Below are positions 7,229 through 16,836 of a stretch of 64,000 bases of DNA, in pieces. The DNA is from Kushneria aurantia DSM 21353 (GTDB lineage: Bacteria; Pseudomonadota; Gammaproteobacteria; Pseudomonadales; Halomonadaceae), in contig NZ_KB907864.1 of the NCBI RefSeq assembly GCF_000382245.1, positions 169,698-233,697 of the forward strand. The letters run 5' to 3'. The position numbers and the translations under genes were made by a program. How positions within the stretch are numbered: position 1 is the stretch's first letter; every line of letters begins with the position of its first letter. The notes under the pieces were generated by a model. That model was not told the DNA's origin. It searched no databases and saw only the letters and a list, made by a program, of their open reading frames with translations.

Positions 7229-9832
7229 TCAGGCGTTTCGGGCTTTTGCTTCACTGCGTAGCGCCGGCTCACGCCGCCGTCGCTGCAGGGCAAAAACCAG
7301 CGCCAGCAGTACCAGTGCCGGCAGCCACAGCCACTCCTTGGCAAAACGCGATTGTGGCAGTGCCACCCTGGTCACGGTTTGATCGAGATCAAAACCCAGC
7401 TCGGACGCCTGGCTGCCCCAGGCCACCATGTCGACGATGGTCTGCTCGCCGTCCTGACGCAGTGTCAGGCCCAGATTGTCGAGCCGCTGCTGCCCGGAAT
7501 CGCCCGCTACCGCCGGTACCTCGATCACCAGACTGGTGGGCGCACCGTAGCTGTCCAGCCCCTCGACGTTGACCCGCAGCGACTGATTGTCGCCCAGCTC
7601 GCCGTAGGCCCGGGCAAACTGCGCCGTCGGCACCTGCTGCCAGGGCGACACGATCATGTCCTGCCAGAAGCCGGGACGAAAGAGGGTAAAGGCGATCAAC
7701 AGCAGCGCGATGGTTTCGTACCAGCGGTTGCGGTCGATGAACCAGCCCTGGGTGGCGGCGGCGAAGATCAGCATGGCGACGGTGGCGACCACGAAGATCA
7801 GGATGCCGTGCCACCAGTCGACACCGATCAACAGCAGATCGGTATTGAAGATGAACAGGAAGGGCAGGGCAGCGGTGCGCAGGCTGTACCAGAAGGCCTG
7901 AAAGCCGGTGCGAATGGGGTCGGCGCCGGAGATGGCGGCGGCAGCGAACGACGCCAGCCCCACCGGCGGCGTCACGTCCGCCATGATGCCGAAGTAGAAC
8001 ACGAACAGGTGCACCGCGATCAGTGGTACCAGCAGCCCCTGCTGCTGGCCGAGCTGAACGATCACCGGCGCCAGCAGCGCCGACACCACGATATAGTTGG
8101 CGGTGGTGGGCAGCCCCATGCCGAGAATCAGGCTCAACACTGCCGTGAGCAGCAGCATCAGGAAGAGGCTGCCCATCGACAGCTGCTCGACCAGATCGGC
8201 CAGCACCAGCCCCACGCCGGTCTGCGATACGGCGCCGACGATAATGCCGGCGGTGGCGGTAGCGATACCGATGCCCACCATGTTGCGGGCGCCGTCGACC
8301 AGCCCGTCGAACAGATCCCTGACGCCGTGTCGGAGGTTGTCACCGAGCTGCAGGCGGCCGCGAAAGAGGGCGTCGATGGGGCGCTGGGTGACCATGATCA
8401 CCATCATCAGCACCGTCGCCCAGAAGGCCGACAGCCCCGGCGACAGGCGCTCGACCATTAGACACCAGACCAGCACCACCACCGGCAGGATGTAGTGCAG
8501 CCCCACCATGACGGTGGGTTTGGTGCGCGGCAGTTCGGTGATGTCGCTGTCGGGGTTGTCGCGTTCGAGTTCCGGGTAGCGCGCGCCCAGCTTGAGAAGA
8601 CCGACATAGACCGCCGCCAGCAGTATCGCCACCACCCAGGGGGTCGCACTGCCCAGCAGCGGCTTGAGCCAGCCGAGGCCGTAATAGACGATCGCACTGA
8701 GCGCCATCAGCCCCACCAGGCCGGTGGCGAAGCCCAGCAGCCTGAAAAGCCAGGGGCGCGGCGGATTGGCGCTCTTGAGCCCCTGCATGCCGGCTTTCAT
8801 CGCCTCCAGGTGGACGATGTAGATCAGCGCGATATAGGAGATCACCGCCGGCAGAAAGGCGTGCTTGATCACCTCGACATAGGGAATGCCGACGTACTCG
8901 ACCATCAGAAAGGCGGCGGCGCCCATCACCGGCGGCATGATCTGGCCGTTGACCGAAGAGGCGACTTCGACCGCGCCGGACTTGGTGGCGCTGAAGCCGA
9001 CCCGCTTCATCATGGGGATGGTAAAGGTGCCGGTGGTGACGGTGTTGGCGATCGACGAGCCGGAGATCAAACCGGTCAGGCCGGAGGCGACTACTGCCGC
9101 CTTGGCCGGGCCGCCGCGATAGTGGCCCAGCATCGAAAAGGCGACCTTGATGAAGTAGTTGCCGGCGCCGGCCTTGTCGAGCAGGGCGCCAAACAGCACG
9201 AAAAGAAAGACGAAGCTGGTCGACACCCCCAATGCGATGCCGAACACCCCCTGGGTGGTCAGCCACTGGTGGTTGACCAGCGCCTCGAAGCTCACCCCGC
9301 GGTGGGCGAGCATGCCGGGCATGTACGGGCCGGCCAGCGAGTAGCCGAGAAACACCAGCGCGACGATGGTCAGCGGTGGGCCCAGCGCACGGCGGGTGCC
9401 CTCCAGCAGCAGCACGATACCGACGATGCCGACGACCACATCCTGGGTAATGGGGTTGCCGGGACGGTTGGCCAACTGGTCGTAGAACAGATAGAGGTAG
9501 AGAGCGCAGAAGGCGCCCACCAGCGCCATCGCCCAGTCCGGCAGCGGTACGCGATCCTTCGGTGAGCGCTTGAGTGCCGGATAGGAGAGAAAGGCCAGAA
9601 AGAGCGCGAAGGCAAGATGGATGGAGCGCGCCTCGGTGGCACTGAACACGCCGAAGCCCATCAAATAGGGCAGCGGCGAGGTGATCCAGAGCTGAAACAG
9701 CGACCAGGCCACGGCGACGGCCAGCAACAGTCGGCGTGTGATGCCTTCCAGTTGGCGGCCGCCGGTATCGGCGGCCTGCGCCATCTGCTGAGCGTTGGGC
9801 GTTGCATGGTCGCCGCGGGAGGCAGTGTTCAT
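7229..9832 (-). CDS. TRAP transporter fused permease (4TM/12TM, TAXI type)
   Basis: The 867-residue protein fuses the small and large TRAP permease subunits, as usual in TAXI-type TRAP systems. The DctQ-like part is at about residues 30-160 and the DctM-like part, with GLISGSSIANTVTTGTFTIPMMKRVGFSATKSGAVEVASSVNGQ, covers about 180-660. A C-terminal DUF3394 domain (about 690-850) ends in a last membrane helix and a basic tail. It should import a carboxylate using a sodium or proton gradient. Its binding protein is encoded directly upstream on the same strand, with a stem-loop in between. The substrate is not known. Confidence 0.92.
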   Translation of the reverse strand: MNTASRGDHATPNAQQMAQAADTGGRQLEGITRRLLLAVAVAWSLFQLWITSPLPYLMGFGVFSATEARSIHLAFALFLAFLSYPALKRSPKDRVPLPDWAMALVGAFCALYLYLFYDQLANRPGNPITQDVVVGIVGIVLLLEGTRRALGPPLTIVALVFLGYSLAGPYMPGMLAHRGVSFEALVNHQWLTTQGVFGIALGVSTSFVFLFVLFGALLDKAGAGNYFIKVAFSMLGHYRGGPAKAAVVASGLTGLISGSSIANTVTTGTFTIPMMKRVGFSATKSGAVEVASSVNGQIMPPVMGAAAFLMVEYVGIPYVEVIKHAFLPAVISYIALIYIVHLEAMKAGMQGLKSANPPRPWLFRLLGFATGLVGLMALSAIVYYGLGWLKPLLGSATPWVVAILLAAVYVGLLKLGARYPELERDNPDSDITELPRTKPTVMVGLHYILPVVVLVWCLMVERLSPGLSAFWATVLMMVIMVTQRPIDALFRGRLQLGDNLRHGVRDLFDGLVDGARNMVGIGIATATAGIIVGAVSQTGVGLVLADLVEQLSMGSLFLMLLLTAVLSLILGMGLPTTANYIVVSALLAPVIVQLGQQQGLLVPLIAVHLFVFYFGIMADVTPPVGLASFAAAAISGADPIRTGFQAFWYSLRTAALPFLFIFNTDLLLIGVDWWHGILIFVVATVAMLIFAAATQGWFIDRNRWYETIALLLIAFTLFRPGFWQDMIVSPWQQVPTAQFARAYGELGDNQSLRVNVEGLDSYGAPTSLVIEVPAVAGDSGQQRLDNLGLTLRQDGEQTIVDMVAWGSQASELGFDLDQTVTRVALPQSRFAKEWLWLPALVLLALVFALQRRRREPALRSEAKARNA

Positions 9833-9873
9833 GGCAATCTCCTCGCCGTGGCGGCGGGCGGTGACAACGACAC

Positions 9874-9900
9874 AACGCCTCCGGCGGTACCGGAGGCGTT
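9874..9900 (-). promoter_or_regulatory. Intercistronic stem-loop between the TAXI binding protein and its permease
   Basis: AACGCCTCCGG at 9874-9884 and CCGGAGGCGTT at 9890-9900 form a perfect 11-bp stem with a 5-base loop. No long T-run follows on the gene strand. Such hairpins after a binding-protein gene often protect its mRNA or partly stop transcription, so more binding protein than permease is made. That role is inferred. Confidence 0.65.
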
Positions 9901-9928
9901 GCAGTAACGAGAAGCCGTGTGGAGAGGA

Positions 9929-10924
9929 TTACTCCTCGAGCCAGCCCTGTTCACGATAGTAGCGCTCGGCGCCCTCGTGCAGCGGCGCCGACAGGCCTTC
10001 GCTGATCATGGTCTGCGGGTCGAGGTTGTTGAAAGCCGGGTGGAGTTGCTTGAAGCGATCGAAGTTTTCGAACACTGCGCTGGTAGCCGCATAGACCAGA
10101 TCCGGGCTGACGCGCTCGGCGCTGACCAGCGTAGCGCCCACGCCGAAGGTCTGAACGTCGTCCGGATTGCCCTGATACATGCCGCCGGGCACGGTGTAGA
10201 AGCTGTAGTAGGGGTGCTCCTCGACCAGCGTCTGGATGGTTTCGTCATCCAGCGGGATAATGTTGGCGTCGGTGGTGGTGGTCGCCTCCTGGATCGAGCC
10301 GTTGGGGTGGCCGGCGACGAACACCATGGCGTCGATGTTATTGTCGGCAAGTGCAGAGGATTGCTCGGCGCTGTCGAGCTCGGAAGCCAGCGCGAAGTCG
10401 TCGGTGGTCCAGCCCTTGGCGGCCATGATCACTTCCATGGTGGCGCGGTTGCCGGAGCCGGGGTTGCCGATGTTGACGCGCTTGCCGACCAGATCGTCGA
10501 GGCTTTCAATGCCGGAGTCGGCGCGCGCCACCAGCGTCATCGGTTCGCCATGCAGAGCGAAGACCGAGCGCAGATCCTCGCGGGCATTGCCCTCGAACTG
10601 CCCTTCGCCGTGGTAGGCGTTGTACTGCACATCGGACTGGGCCACCCCCAGGTCGAGATCGCCGTTTTCGATGCCGTTGACGTTGGCCACCGACGCGCCG
10701 GTAGAGGGCGCGTTACAGCGGTAGCCGCTGTCCCCCTGGTTGACGAAGCGGCAGATCGACTGCCCCACCACGTAATAGACGCCGGTCTGGCCCCCGGTGC
10801 CGATGGTCATGAACTGCTGCCCGCTTGCCTGGGCATTGCCGGACATGACTGCTGCCCCCAGCATCATGCCGAGGCCGGAGACGAGGGCGGTCAGGGTAGT
10901 GCGGCGCTTTCCTTGCATGATCAT
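9929..10924 (-). CDS. TAXI-family TRAP transporter solute-binding protein
   Basis: The 331-residue protein begins with a signal peptide (basic start, hydrophobic core about residues 7-25, cut after SGNAQA) and continues with the TAXI hallmark FMTIGTGGQTGVYYVVGQSICR. Later motifs include VANVNGIENGDLDLGVAQSD and GKRVNIGNPGSGNRATME. It would capture a carboxylate in the periplasm and deliver it to the fused permease downstream. I chose the ATG at 10924; it has AGGGA a few bases upstream. A second ATG lies 6 bases on, and an in-frame upstream start would put an unlikely segment ahead of the signal peptide. Confidence 0.9.
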   Translation of the reverse strand: MIMQGKRRTTLTALVSGLGMMLGAAVMSGNAQASGQQFMTIGTGGQTGVYYVVGQSICRFVNQGDSGYRCNAPSTGASVANVNGIENGDLDLGVAQSDVQYNAYHGEGQFEGNAREDLRSVFALHGEPMTLVARADSGIESLDDLVGKRVNIGNPGSGNRATMEVIMAAKGWTTDDFALASELDSAEQSSALADNNIDAMVFVAGHPNGSIQEATTTTDANIIPLDDETIQTLVEEHPYYSFYTVPGGMYQGNPDDVQTFGVGATLVSAERVSPDLVYAATSAVFENFDRFKQLHPAFNNLDPQTMISEGLSAPLHEGAERYYREQGWLEE

Positions 10925-11212
10925 GATGATAGTCCCTGTTGTTGTGACGATGGCCTGCATGTCGTTGAAGACGTGAGGTGTCCCGTCCGGTCATTGCCCG
11001 AAGGGGCCCCCGATCAATGTGTGGCATTAACATAGCGCTACATTACGAAAGACTGCAAAGAATTTCCCGGCGTTGAGACCAAAGCCGAACAGCGCCGCAA
11101 GCCTGACGCAAGGTGTCACAACGCGTTATGATGCCGAGGCGGCTGCCTCGAGGCAGTGACTACCGTCCGATTCATCGCCTCCCGGCTGTCGTGAGGCACA
11201 AGCGAGGTGCCC

Positions 11213-12115
11213 ATGGCCGCCGTCATCGCCATTCTTCCTATTTTCGGTCTGATCGTGCTGGGGTATGTGCTGGGCTGGCGCCGCTGGCTGAGCCACGACA
11301 GCATCGGCGGTCTCTCCTGGCTCACCTTCCGCGTTTTTCTACCCTGTGTGCTGCTCACCGGCATCGCCCGCGCGCCCCTGGGCGAGGCGCTGTCGCCACT
11401 GCTGCTGGTGGTCTACTTCGTGCCGGCGCTGGCGCTCTTTGCCGGTTTCAATGTCTGGACGCACTGGCGTAGCGGTCTCCCCTCCGCCGAAGGGCTGGCG
11501 GCCAGCTACTCCAATAACGTGCTGATCGGTATTCCCATGATCAGCGCGCTGTTTGGTCCGCAGGGGCTGGTCTATCTGTTCGCCCTGCTGGCGCTGCACA
11601 GCCTGGTGATGTTCTCCACTCAGTCGCTCTACGCCGCTCTCGGCCACGGGCGTGACAAGCGCCCGGGTGTCCTGTCGCTGTTGAAGACGCTGGCCAACCC
11701 GCTGGTGGTGGGGCTGTTGATCGGCGCGCTGATCAACCTGGCCGACATCGAATTGCCGGCGCCGCTGTGGCAGTTGCTCGACTGGCTGGCGCGCGCCGGC
11801 CTGCCCTGCGCGCTGATCGTGGTGGGGGTGGGACTGACGCGTTATCGGCTGCGCTCCTCGCTGCGTATCTGGCGTATCTGCCTTGGCAAGCTGGTGCTGA
11901 TGCCGCTGCTGGTGCTGGCACTGGGCCTTGCGATACCGGGGCTCAACCCGCTGGCGCTACAGGTGCTGGTGCTGGCCGCGGCCAACCCCATCGGCGTCAA
12001 CGTGCTGGCCTTCGCCGCCCCCGGCAAGGAGCAGCACACCGTTGGCGCCAGCATCTTCCTTTCTACCCTGCTGGCGGCGGGCACGCTGCCACTGTGGATG
12101 CTGATGATGGGGTAG
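11213..12115 (+). CDS. AEC-family (auxin efflux carrier-like) transporter
   Basis: The 300-residue membrane protein has about ten helices in two inverted halves. It shows the family's ILPIFGLIVLGYVLGWRRW start, YSNNVLIGIPMI in the middle and LAAANPIGVNVLAFA near the end. AEC carriers export or exchange organic acids such as malate or malonate. I used the ATG at 11213 (AGCGAGG five bases upstream) rather than the GTG at 11207. It is divergent from the TAXI-TRAP genes, which share the 288-base region between 10925 and 11212; this makes a carboxylate substrate plausible but unproven. Confidence 0.82.
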   Translation: MAAVIAILPIFGLIVLGYVLGWRRWLSHDSIGGLSWLTFRVFLPCVLLTGIARAPLGEALSPLLLVVYFVPALALFAGFNVWTHWRSGLPSAEGLAASYSNNVLIGIPMISALFGPQGLVYLFALLALHSLVMFSTQSLYAALGHGRDKRPGVLSLLKTLANPLVVGLLIGALINLADIELPAPLWQLLDWLARAGLPCALIVVGVGLTRYRLRSSLRIWRICLGKLVLMPLLVLALGLAIPGLNPLALQVLVLAAANPIGVNVLAFAAPGKEQHTVGASIFLSTLLAAGTLPLWMLMMG

Positions 12116-12217
12116 CGAGGCTCCCAGACACGCTGCCTCGTTTCCCTGGAAGGTAGCCCTGACGCTATTGGCAGGGCCATCCTTCAATATGAGCGGTGGT
12201 CTCAGAGGGTCAAATTT

Positions 12218-14254
12218 TTAAACCAGATCCCGCGGTATGACCTCGTCCCAGTTGCGGGAAAAGACCCGCGTCTCGCCCTCCCAGGCATCCAGCGTGGCCC
12301 GGATACGAAAATCGGTGGGCGTCGAGGTCAGGCGTGTGTGGGTCACCGTGCGCACCCGCCAGTCGCCGCGGCGGAATTCGCGCTCCCAGTCGGTGATGCC
12401 CTCGACGCTGTCGTAGCTGCCGAAGGTGTAACGGTAGCGCTCGCGCACCCGGCCGGCGATCTCGAGGTCGATATCATCGAAGCGGTAGCGCCCCTCGTCG
12501 TTGATCACTTCCAGCTCGTTGACGTCGGAGGCGAGGTCGCGAATAACGCGCCACGCCTCGCTGCCGGGTTCGAGCGTGGTGGTCGCCAGCCCGGGCGCCG
12601 ACTGCGGCGGGCCGAACTCGGGCAGTGCCGCTTCCTCCTGTGGCCGTGGTTCGCGCACCGGCAGCTGCAGGCGACACTCGCAGGGGTAGAGCGTCAATCG
12701 TGCCGGCTCCGGCGCCGGCCAGGCGAGCGGCCAGTAGCTGGTGGAGATCGATACCCGTATGGCGTGACCGGCGGGAAACTGCTGGGCGATGTGCTTGAGC
12801 GGCACCTGTACATGATAGCGTCGGCCCGGCTCCAGCGGCTCGGGGTGTTCGTGGCTGTTGCGGTGGGTGAGGTTGAGCACGCCCCAGGAGACGCGGGTCG
12901 CCTTGTCGTCCTCATGGATATCGCTCAGCCGCACCGCCACCATGGCCACCGGCCTGTCGGCGGAGAGCGCCAGCTCCAGCAGCGGTTCGCCGCAGATCTC
13001 CAGCGGCGTTTCCAGCAGCGGCGTCTGGAAGACCAGTGCGCCGCCGTCCTCTTCGCGCTGGTCGTGGGGCAGATCGGGCGGGGCGTTGTAGGAGCACCAC
13101 TTGCCCGAATGCAGCCCTACCGACAGCGGCGAGCGTATCGTGTGCGGCGTGTCGTCGAGGGTCATGGTCTCGGCGAGCGTTTCGGTGAGCAGATCGTGGC
13201 CGGCGGTGAGCCGCCAGCTCTGGCGCTCGATGTTGGCCGAGGGCCAGTCGGGCTCCGCGACCCAGCGCCCGGGACGGTTGTCGTAGCGGGTCGAGGGGGG
13301 CGAGGCCCCCTGCATCCAGACCCGCAGCATGGGTTCGTCCATGATGCCGGTGTCGCTGCCCTTGAGCCACTGGTCCCACCAGCGCAGCGACTCCTGCAGA
13401 AAGCCGATCGCCGGCCCCGGCACGCCCAGGTGCGGGTACTTGTGCGCCCAGGGGCCGATCAGCCCCTTGCGCGGTACTTCGAGCCCTGCCATCAGGCGAA
13501 AGACGGCGTTGCAGTAGCCGTCGGCCCAGCCGCTGATGGCGTAGACCGGGCAGCGGATGGCGCTGAAGTCCTCGCACACCGAGCCGTGCTTCCAGAAGTC
13601 GTCGCGGCGCTGGTGGCGCAGCCAGTTCTCCAGCCACAGGCCGCTGCCGTCCAGCCGCTGGTGCCACATCTCGCGCCAGCGTTCGCCCACCAGCGCCGGG
13701 TCGGGCGGGCAGGCGTTGCCGTCGAACATGGTCGACGCCCAGGAGAGGTTGTCGACCAGCAGGCAGCCGCCCATGTGGTGCACGTCGTCGGCGTAGCGAT
13801 CATCGGTGGAGCAGATAGTGATAACCGCCTTGAGCTGTGGCGGTTGCAGAGCGGCGATCTGCAGGCCGTTGAAACCGCCCCAGGAGATGCCCACCATGCC
13901 GACGCTGCCGTTGCACCACGGCTGGCGTTCGAGCCACTCGAGGATGGCGACGCCGTCGTCGAGCTCCAGCTGCAGGTATTCATCCTTCAGTACACCGTCG
14001 GATTCGCCGGTGCCGCGAATATCCACCCGCACCCCGGCGTAGCCGTGCCCCGCCCAATAGCGGTGCATGCCGGCATCACGCTGGGCGGTGAGGTCGCGCT
14101 TGCGATACGGCAGGTACTCGAGAATGGCCGGTACCGGAGCACCTTCGGCCCCCTCGGGACGCCAGATACGGGCGGCCAGTCGGCAGCCATCGGGTAACTC
14201 GATCCAGGTCTCCTCTTCGAAGACCTGGTGGGGGAAACGATCGACAATTTCCAT
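12218..14254 (-). CDS. CocE/NonD-family (S15-like) hydrolase
   Basis: The 678-residue protein has the CocE and X-Pro dipeptidyl-peptidase layout. An alpha/beta-hydrolase domain carries the GISWGG elbow with Ser124, Asp245 in ISGWADGYCN and His271 in GPWAHKYPH; a helical cap and a C-terminal jelly-roll domain (about residues 440-678) follow. Family members cut acyl esters or amides, or N-terminal dipeptides. There is no signal peptide, so it acts in the cytoplasm. The ATG at 14254 has AGGAAG before it; a TTG overlapping the upstream stop is less likely. It is the second gene of an operon with the ATP-grasp gene, so ligation and hydrolysis of the same kind of amide product may be linked. Confidence 0.85.
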   Translation of the reverse strand: MEIVDRFPHQVFEEETWIELPDGCRLAARIWRPEGAEGAPVPAILEYLPYRKRDLTAQRDAGMHRYWAGHGYAGVRVDIRGTGESDGVLKDEYLQLELDDGVAILEWLERQPWCNGSVGMVGISWGGFNGLQIAALQPPQLKAVITICSTDDRYADDVHHMGGCLLVDNLSWASTMFDGNACPPDPALVGERWREMWHQRLDGSGLWLENWLRHQRRDDFWKHGSVCEDFSAIRCPVYAISGWADGYCNAVFRLMAGLEVPRKGLIGPWAHKYPHLGVPGPAIGFLQESLRWWDQWLKGSDTGIMDEPMLRVWMQGASPPSTRYDNRPGRWVAEPDWPSANIERQSWRLTAGHDLLTETLAETMTLDDTPHTIRSPLSVGLHSGKWCSYNAPPDLPHDQREEDGGALVFQTPLLETPLEICGEPLLELALSADRPVAMVAVRLSDIHEDDKATRVSWGVLNLTHRNSHEHPEPLEPGRRYHVQVPLKHIAQQFPAGHAIRVSISTSYWPLAWPAPEPARLTLYPCECRLQLPVREPRPQEEAALPEFGPPQSAPGLATTTLEPGSEAWRVIRDLASDVNELEVINDEGRYRFDDIDLEIAGRVRERYRYTFGSYDSVEGITDWEREFRRGDWRVRTVTHTRLTSTPTDFRIRATLDAWEGETRVFSRNWDEVIPRDLV

Positions 14255-14280
14255 GCGGTTCTTCCTGGCAGCGATATGGT

Positions 14281-15582
14281 TCAACCGACCACATCGGAAA
14301 ACTCGAAAACGAGCCGATCGGCGAGCTGCCGGTAGTTCTCTTCCAGCTGCTCACTGCTGTCGGCGCCCATCCAGATATAGGCCAGCGCGAAGCTGTAGCT
14401 GTCCTGCTCGGGCAGCTCGGAGAGGCGCTGACCGGGTTCGACCTGCACGTCGATCACGGTGCCGGGAAACTCCCGGGTCAGTGCTTCCAGCTCCTGCGTC
14501 TCCGGCACGCGGGTGACGGTGGCGTCGTCGAAGAATACCCGATAGAAGAACTTGCCGGCGACGGCGAATTTACCTTCGCGGTGCGGCATGTCGGGGGATT
14601 GGCCCAGCGCCAGGTCGACCGTCACCTGCTGGTGGCTGACGCCGTCGACCTTTTCGAAGATATCGCAGTGCGACTGCGAGATACGGGTATTGACCTCCAG
14701 CAGCCAGACGCGATTTTGCACCTCGTCCCAGAAGAATTCGACGTTGAAGGCGGCGTTGTCATAGCCGATGTGGCGCATCAGGGTGGTCGTCAGCTCGCAC
14801 ATCCGGGTTTGAATGTTTTCAGGCAGTCGCGAAGGGTAGTGGTAGCAGAGAAAGCTGAGCACCCGCGGATAGCGCAGCGAGTCGACGATGCCGTAGGGGT
14901 TGACCCGGCCTTCATGCACATAGCCCTCCACCGTGCACTGCCAGCCGCCGATGATCTCCTCGGCCATGCAGAAGCCGCCGTCTACCGCGCGCACCTCGGG
15001 AGGGATGTCGGCCTGGTCGAGTATGAAGTTGAAGGGCTCGGAGATCAGGCCGATCTCCTCGCGCAGCTGGGCGATGGCACTGGCGAAGTCCTCGGGGCTG
15101 TCGATACGAAAACCGAGCCGCGAACCGGAGGACTTGATCGGCTTGACGAAAAACGGGAAGTAGAGCCCCGACTGGCCGATGTGGGCCAGGGCGTCGTCAT
15201 CGAAGGGGTCAAAGGCGGTGAAACGCGGGATGTAGTTGCCGATCACTTCACGCTGTACCAGCCGGCTCCAGTACTTGTGCTCGCACTTGAGCAGGCTTTC
15301 GAGGCTGGTCGTACGGGTGCCGAAGCGGTCACACAGCAGTGGCAGCATGGTCGAGACGGGAAAGTCCATGTAGCCGACGATGGCATCGATGCTGCCATCG
15401 AACTCCTCCAGCGTCTTGCCGGCACGCTTCACCATGTCTTCTATGGGAAAGACCTCGGTGTCATAGACCTCGGCGGGCTCGATCACGCCGTGGAAGTGAT
15501 AGTCTTCGGCGCCTCTCAATCCACTCAGTCGGGCGCGGTTAAAATCGTTGAGTCCCACCACGAAGATGTTTTGCTTATCCAT
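14281..15582 (-). CDS. ATP-grasp domain ligase of unknown substrate
   Basis: The 433-residue cytoplasmic protein has a pre-ATP-grasp Rossmann-like start (IFVVGLNDFNRARL), an ATP-binding lysine region (FFVKPIKSSGSRLGF, about residues 145-160) and the Mg-binding WLLEVNTRISQSHCDIFEKV motif (about 295-315). ATP-grasp ligases join a carboxylate to an amine, thiol or carboxylate through an acyl phosphate. It is not one of the common housekeeping members (no PurK, carbamoyl-phosphate, Ddl or biotin carboxylase signature). It lies 26 bases upstream of the CocE-type hydrolase gene and is divergent from an amino-acid ABC transporter. An amino-acid ligase is the best guess. Confidence 0.72.
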   Translation of the reverse strand: MDKQNIFVVGLNDFNRARLSGLRGAEDYHFHGVIEPAEVYDTEVFPIEDMVKRAGKTLEEFDGSIDAIVGYMDFPVSTMLPLLCDRFGTRTTSLESLLKCEHKYWSRLVQREVIGNYIPRFTAFDPFDDDALAHIGQSGLYFPFFVKPIKSSGSRLGFRIDSPEDFASAIAQLREEIGLISEPFNFILDQADIPPEVRAVDGGFCMAEEIIGGWQCTVEGYVHEGRVNPYGIVDSLRYPRVLSFLCYHYPSRLPENIQTRMCELTTTLMRHIGYDNAAFNVEFFWDEVQNRVWLLEVNTRISQSHCDIFEKVDGVSHQQVTVDLALGQSPDMPHREGKFAVAGKFFYRVFFDDATVTRVPETQELEALTREFPGTVIDVQVEPGQRLSELPEQDSYSFALAYIWMGADSSEQLEENYRQLADRLVFEFSDVVG

Positions 15583-15991
15583 ATTTTTCTCGCTTTGGCT
15601 GTCATGGAAGTCGTCACCAGCGGATCGGCGCTTCGCAAGGAGCGCGTCATGGTGACCGAACCGACACTGTTACAGCCTGGTCGCTTTTCGGATGTTTTGT
15701 GTGGTTTTTGGACTTTTGGAGGGGGTTGGCAGCAGGTGCCAATGGCGATGAGCCAGAGTGGTGCATTTTCTTTGAGCGCTGCCCGCTTTGGGTGCGTTGA
15801 GATAGGGTTTTGTGCCGTCATAAGGCCGCCACGATCGCCAATGTGACGCAGCAAGCGCTCAAAGTGACCGAAAGCGGTGCGTTGGCACGACGATTGCAGG
15901 CTGTTTAATAAGTGTTTCAGTGGCCGATAAAAAAATACCTTCGTTTCACTGAGCGCGCTCTGCGTCCGCTATCCATTTGGAGTCTCTATCC
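15583..15991. promoter_or_regulatory. Divergent promoter region between the ATP-grasp operon and the amino-acid ABC operon
   Basis: These 409 bases hold no convincing gene. The part nearest the ABC operon (about 15900-15955) is AT-rich for this genome and should carry its promoter. I could not pick out a clear operator. Confidence 0.5.
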
Positions 15992-16825
15992 ATGACAAGC
16001 CTGTTGCACAGTGCCCGCCGCCTGCTGGTCGCTGCCCTGAGTACGACGCTGCTGGCCGCCGCCATGGTGGCGCCCGCAGCGGCGGCCGATCTCGCCACCA
16101 TTCAGGAGCGCGGTACCCTGCGCGTCGCCGTACCCCAGGATTTTCCCCCTTTCGGCTCGGTAGGCACCGATCTTCAGCCGCAGGGCTATGACATCGACAC
16201 CGCCCATTATCTGGCCGACAGCATGCAGCTCGATCTGGAGCTGGTGCCGGTGACCAGCGCCAACCGTATTCCCTTTTTGACCACCGACAAGGTGGACCTG
16301 GTGATCTCCAGTCTCGGCAAGAACCCCGAGCGGGCGCAGGCGATCGACTTCTCGGACAAATATGCCCCCTTCTTTTTCGGCGTGTTCCGCGATGCCAAAG
16401 CGTCGGATCAGGACAGCATCGACAGCCTTGCCGAGCTCTCCGGCCATACTGTCGGTGTGACCCGCGGGGCACTGGAAGATATCCGCCTCAGCGAGGTGGC
16501 GCCCGAGGGCACCACGATCCGGCGTTTCGAGGATAACGCCACGACCATCTCGGCCTTTCTTTCCGGTCAGGTGGAGCTGATCGCGACCGGCAACCCGGTG
16601 GCAGCGCAGATCGCCTCCCGCGACGCCTCCCGCGAGCCGGTGCTGGCGGTCAAGCTGGAGGACTCGCCCTGCTACATCGGTCTCGCCAAGGGCAATCCCG
16701 AGCTGATGGCACGGGTCAATGAATTGATCGCCCAGGGCATGGCCGACGGCACCTTCGAGGCGCTCTCCGAGAAGTGGTTCCACGCGCCGCTGCCCGACGG
16801 CTTCGCTGCCGGCGAACAGGGCTGA
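15992..16825 (+). CDS. Polar amino-acid ABC transporter substrate-binding protein
   Basis: The 277-residue protein has a signal peptide (hydrophobic core about residues 10-28, cut after PAAAA) followed by an SBP family 3 domain: LRVAVPQDFPPFGSVGTDLQPQGYDIDTAHYLAD, then VTSANRIPFLTTDKVDLVISSL and TPERAQ-like NPERAQAIDFS. It binds an amino acid or related compound in the periplasm. TTGGAG at 15977-15982 precedes the ATG by nine bases. It heads an operon with two permeases and an ATPase. Divergence from the ATP-grasp/CocE operon suggests the ligand may be a substrate or product of those enzymes. Confidence 0.9.
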   Translation: MTSLLHSARRLLVAALSTTLLAAAMVAPAAAADLATIQERGTLRVAVPQDFPPFGSVGTDLQPQGYDIDTAHYLADSMQLDLELVPVTSANRIPFLTTDKVDLVISSLGKNPERAQAIDFSDKYAPFFFGVFRDAKASDQDSIDSLAELSGHTVGVTRGALEDIRLSEVAPEGTTIRRFEDNATTISAFLSGQVELIATGNPVAAQIASRDASREPVLAVKLEDSPCYIGLAKGNPELMARVNELIAQGMADGTFEALSEKWFHAPLPDGFAAGEQG

Positions 16826-16836
16826 GCCAGGCGATT

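Noticed and set aside
12338..14197. Long open frame (619 codons) antisense to the CocE-type gene
   Set aside because: It lies fully opposite a gene with an intact catalytic triad. Its translation is low in complexity and has no family motif; long antisense frames are common at this GC.
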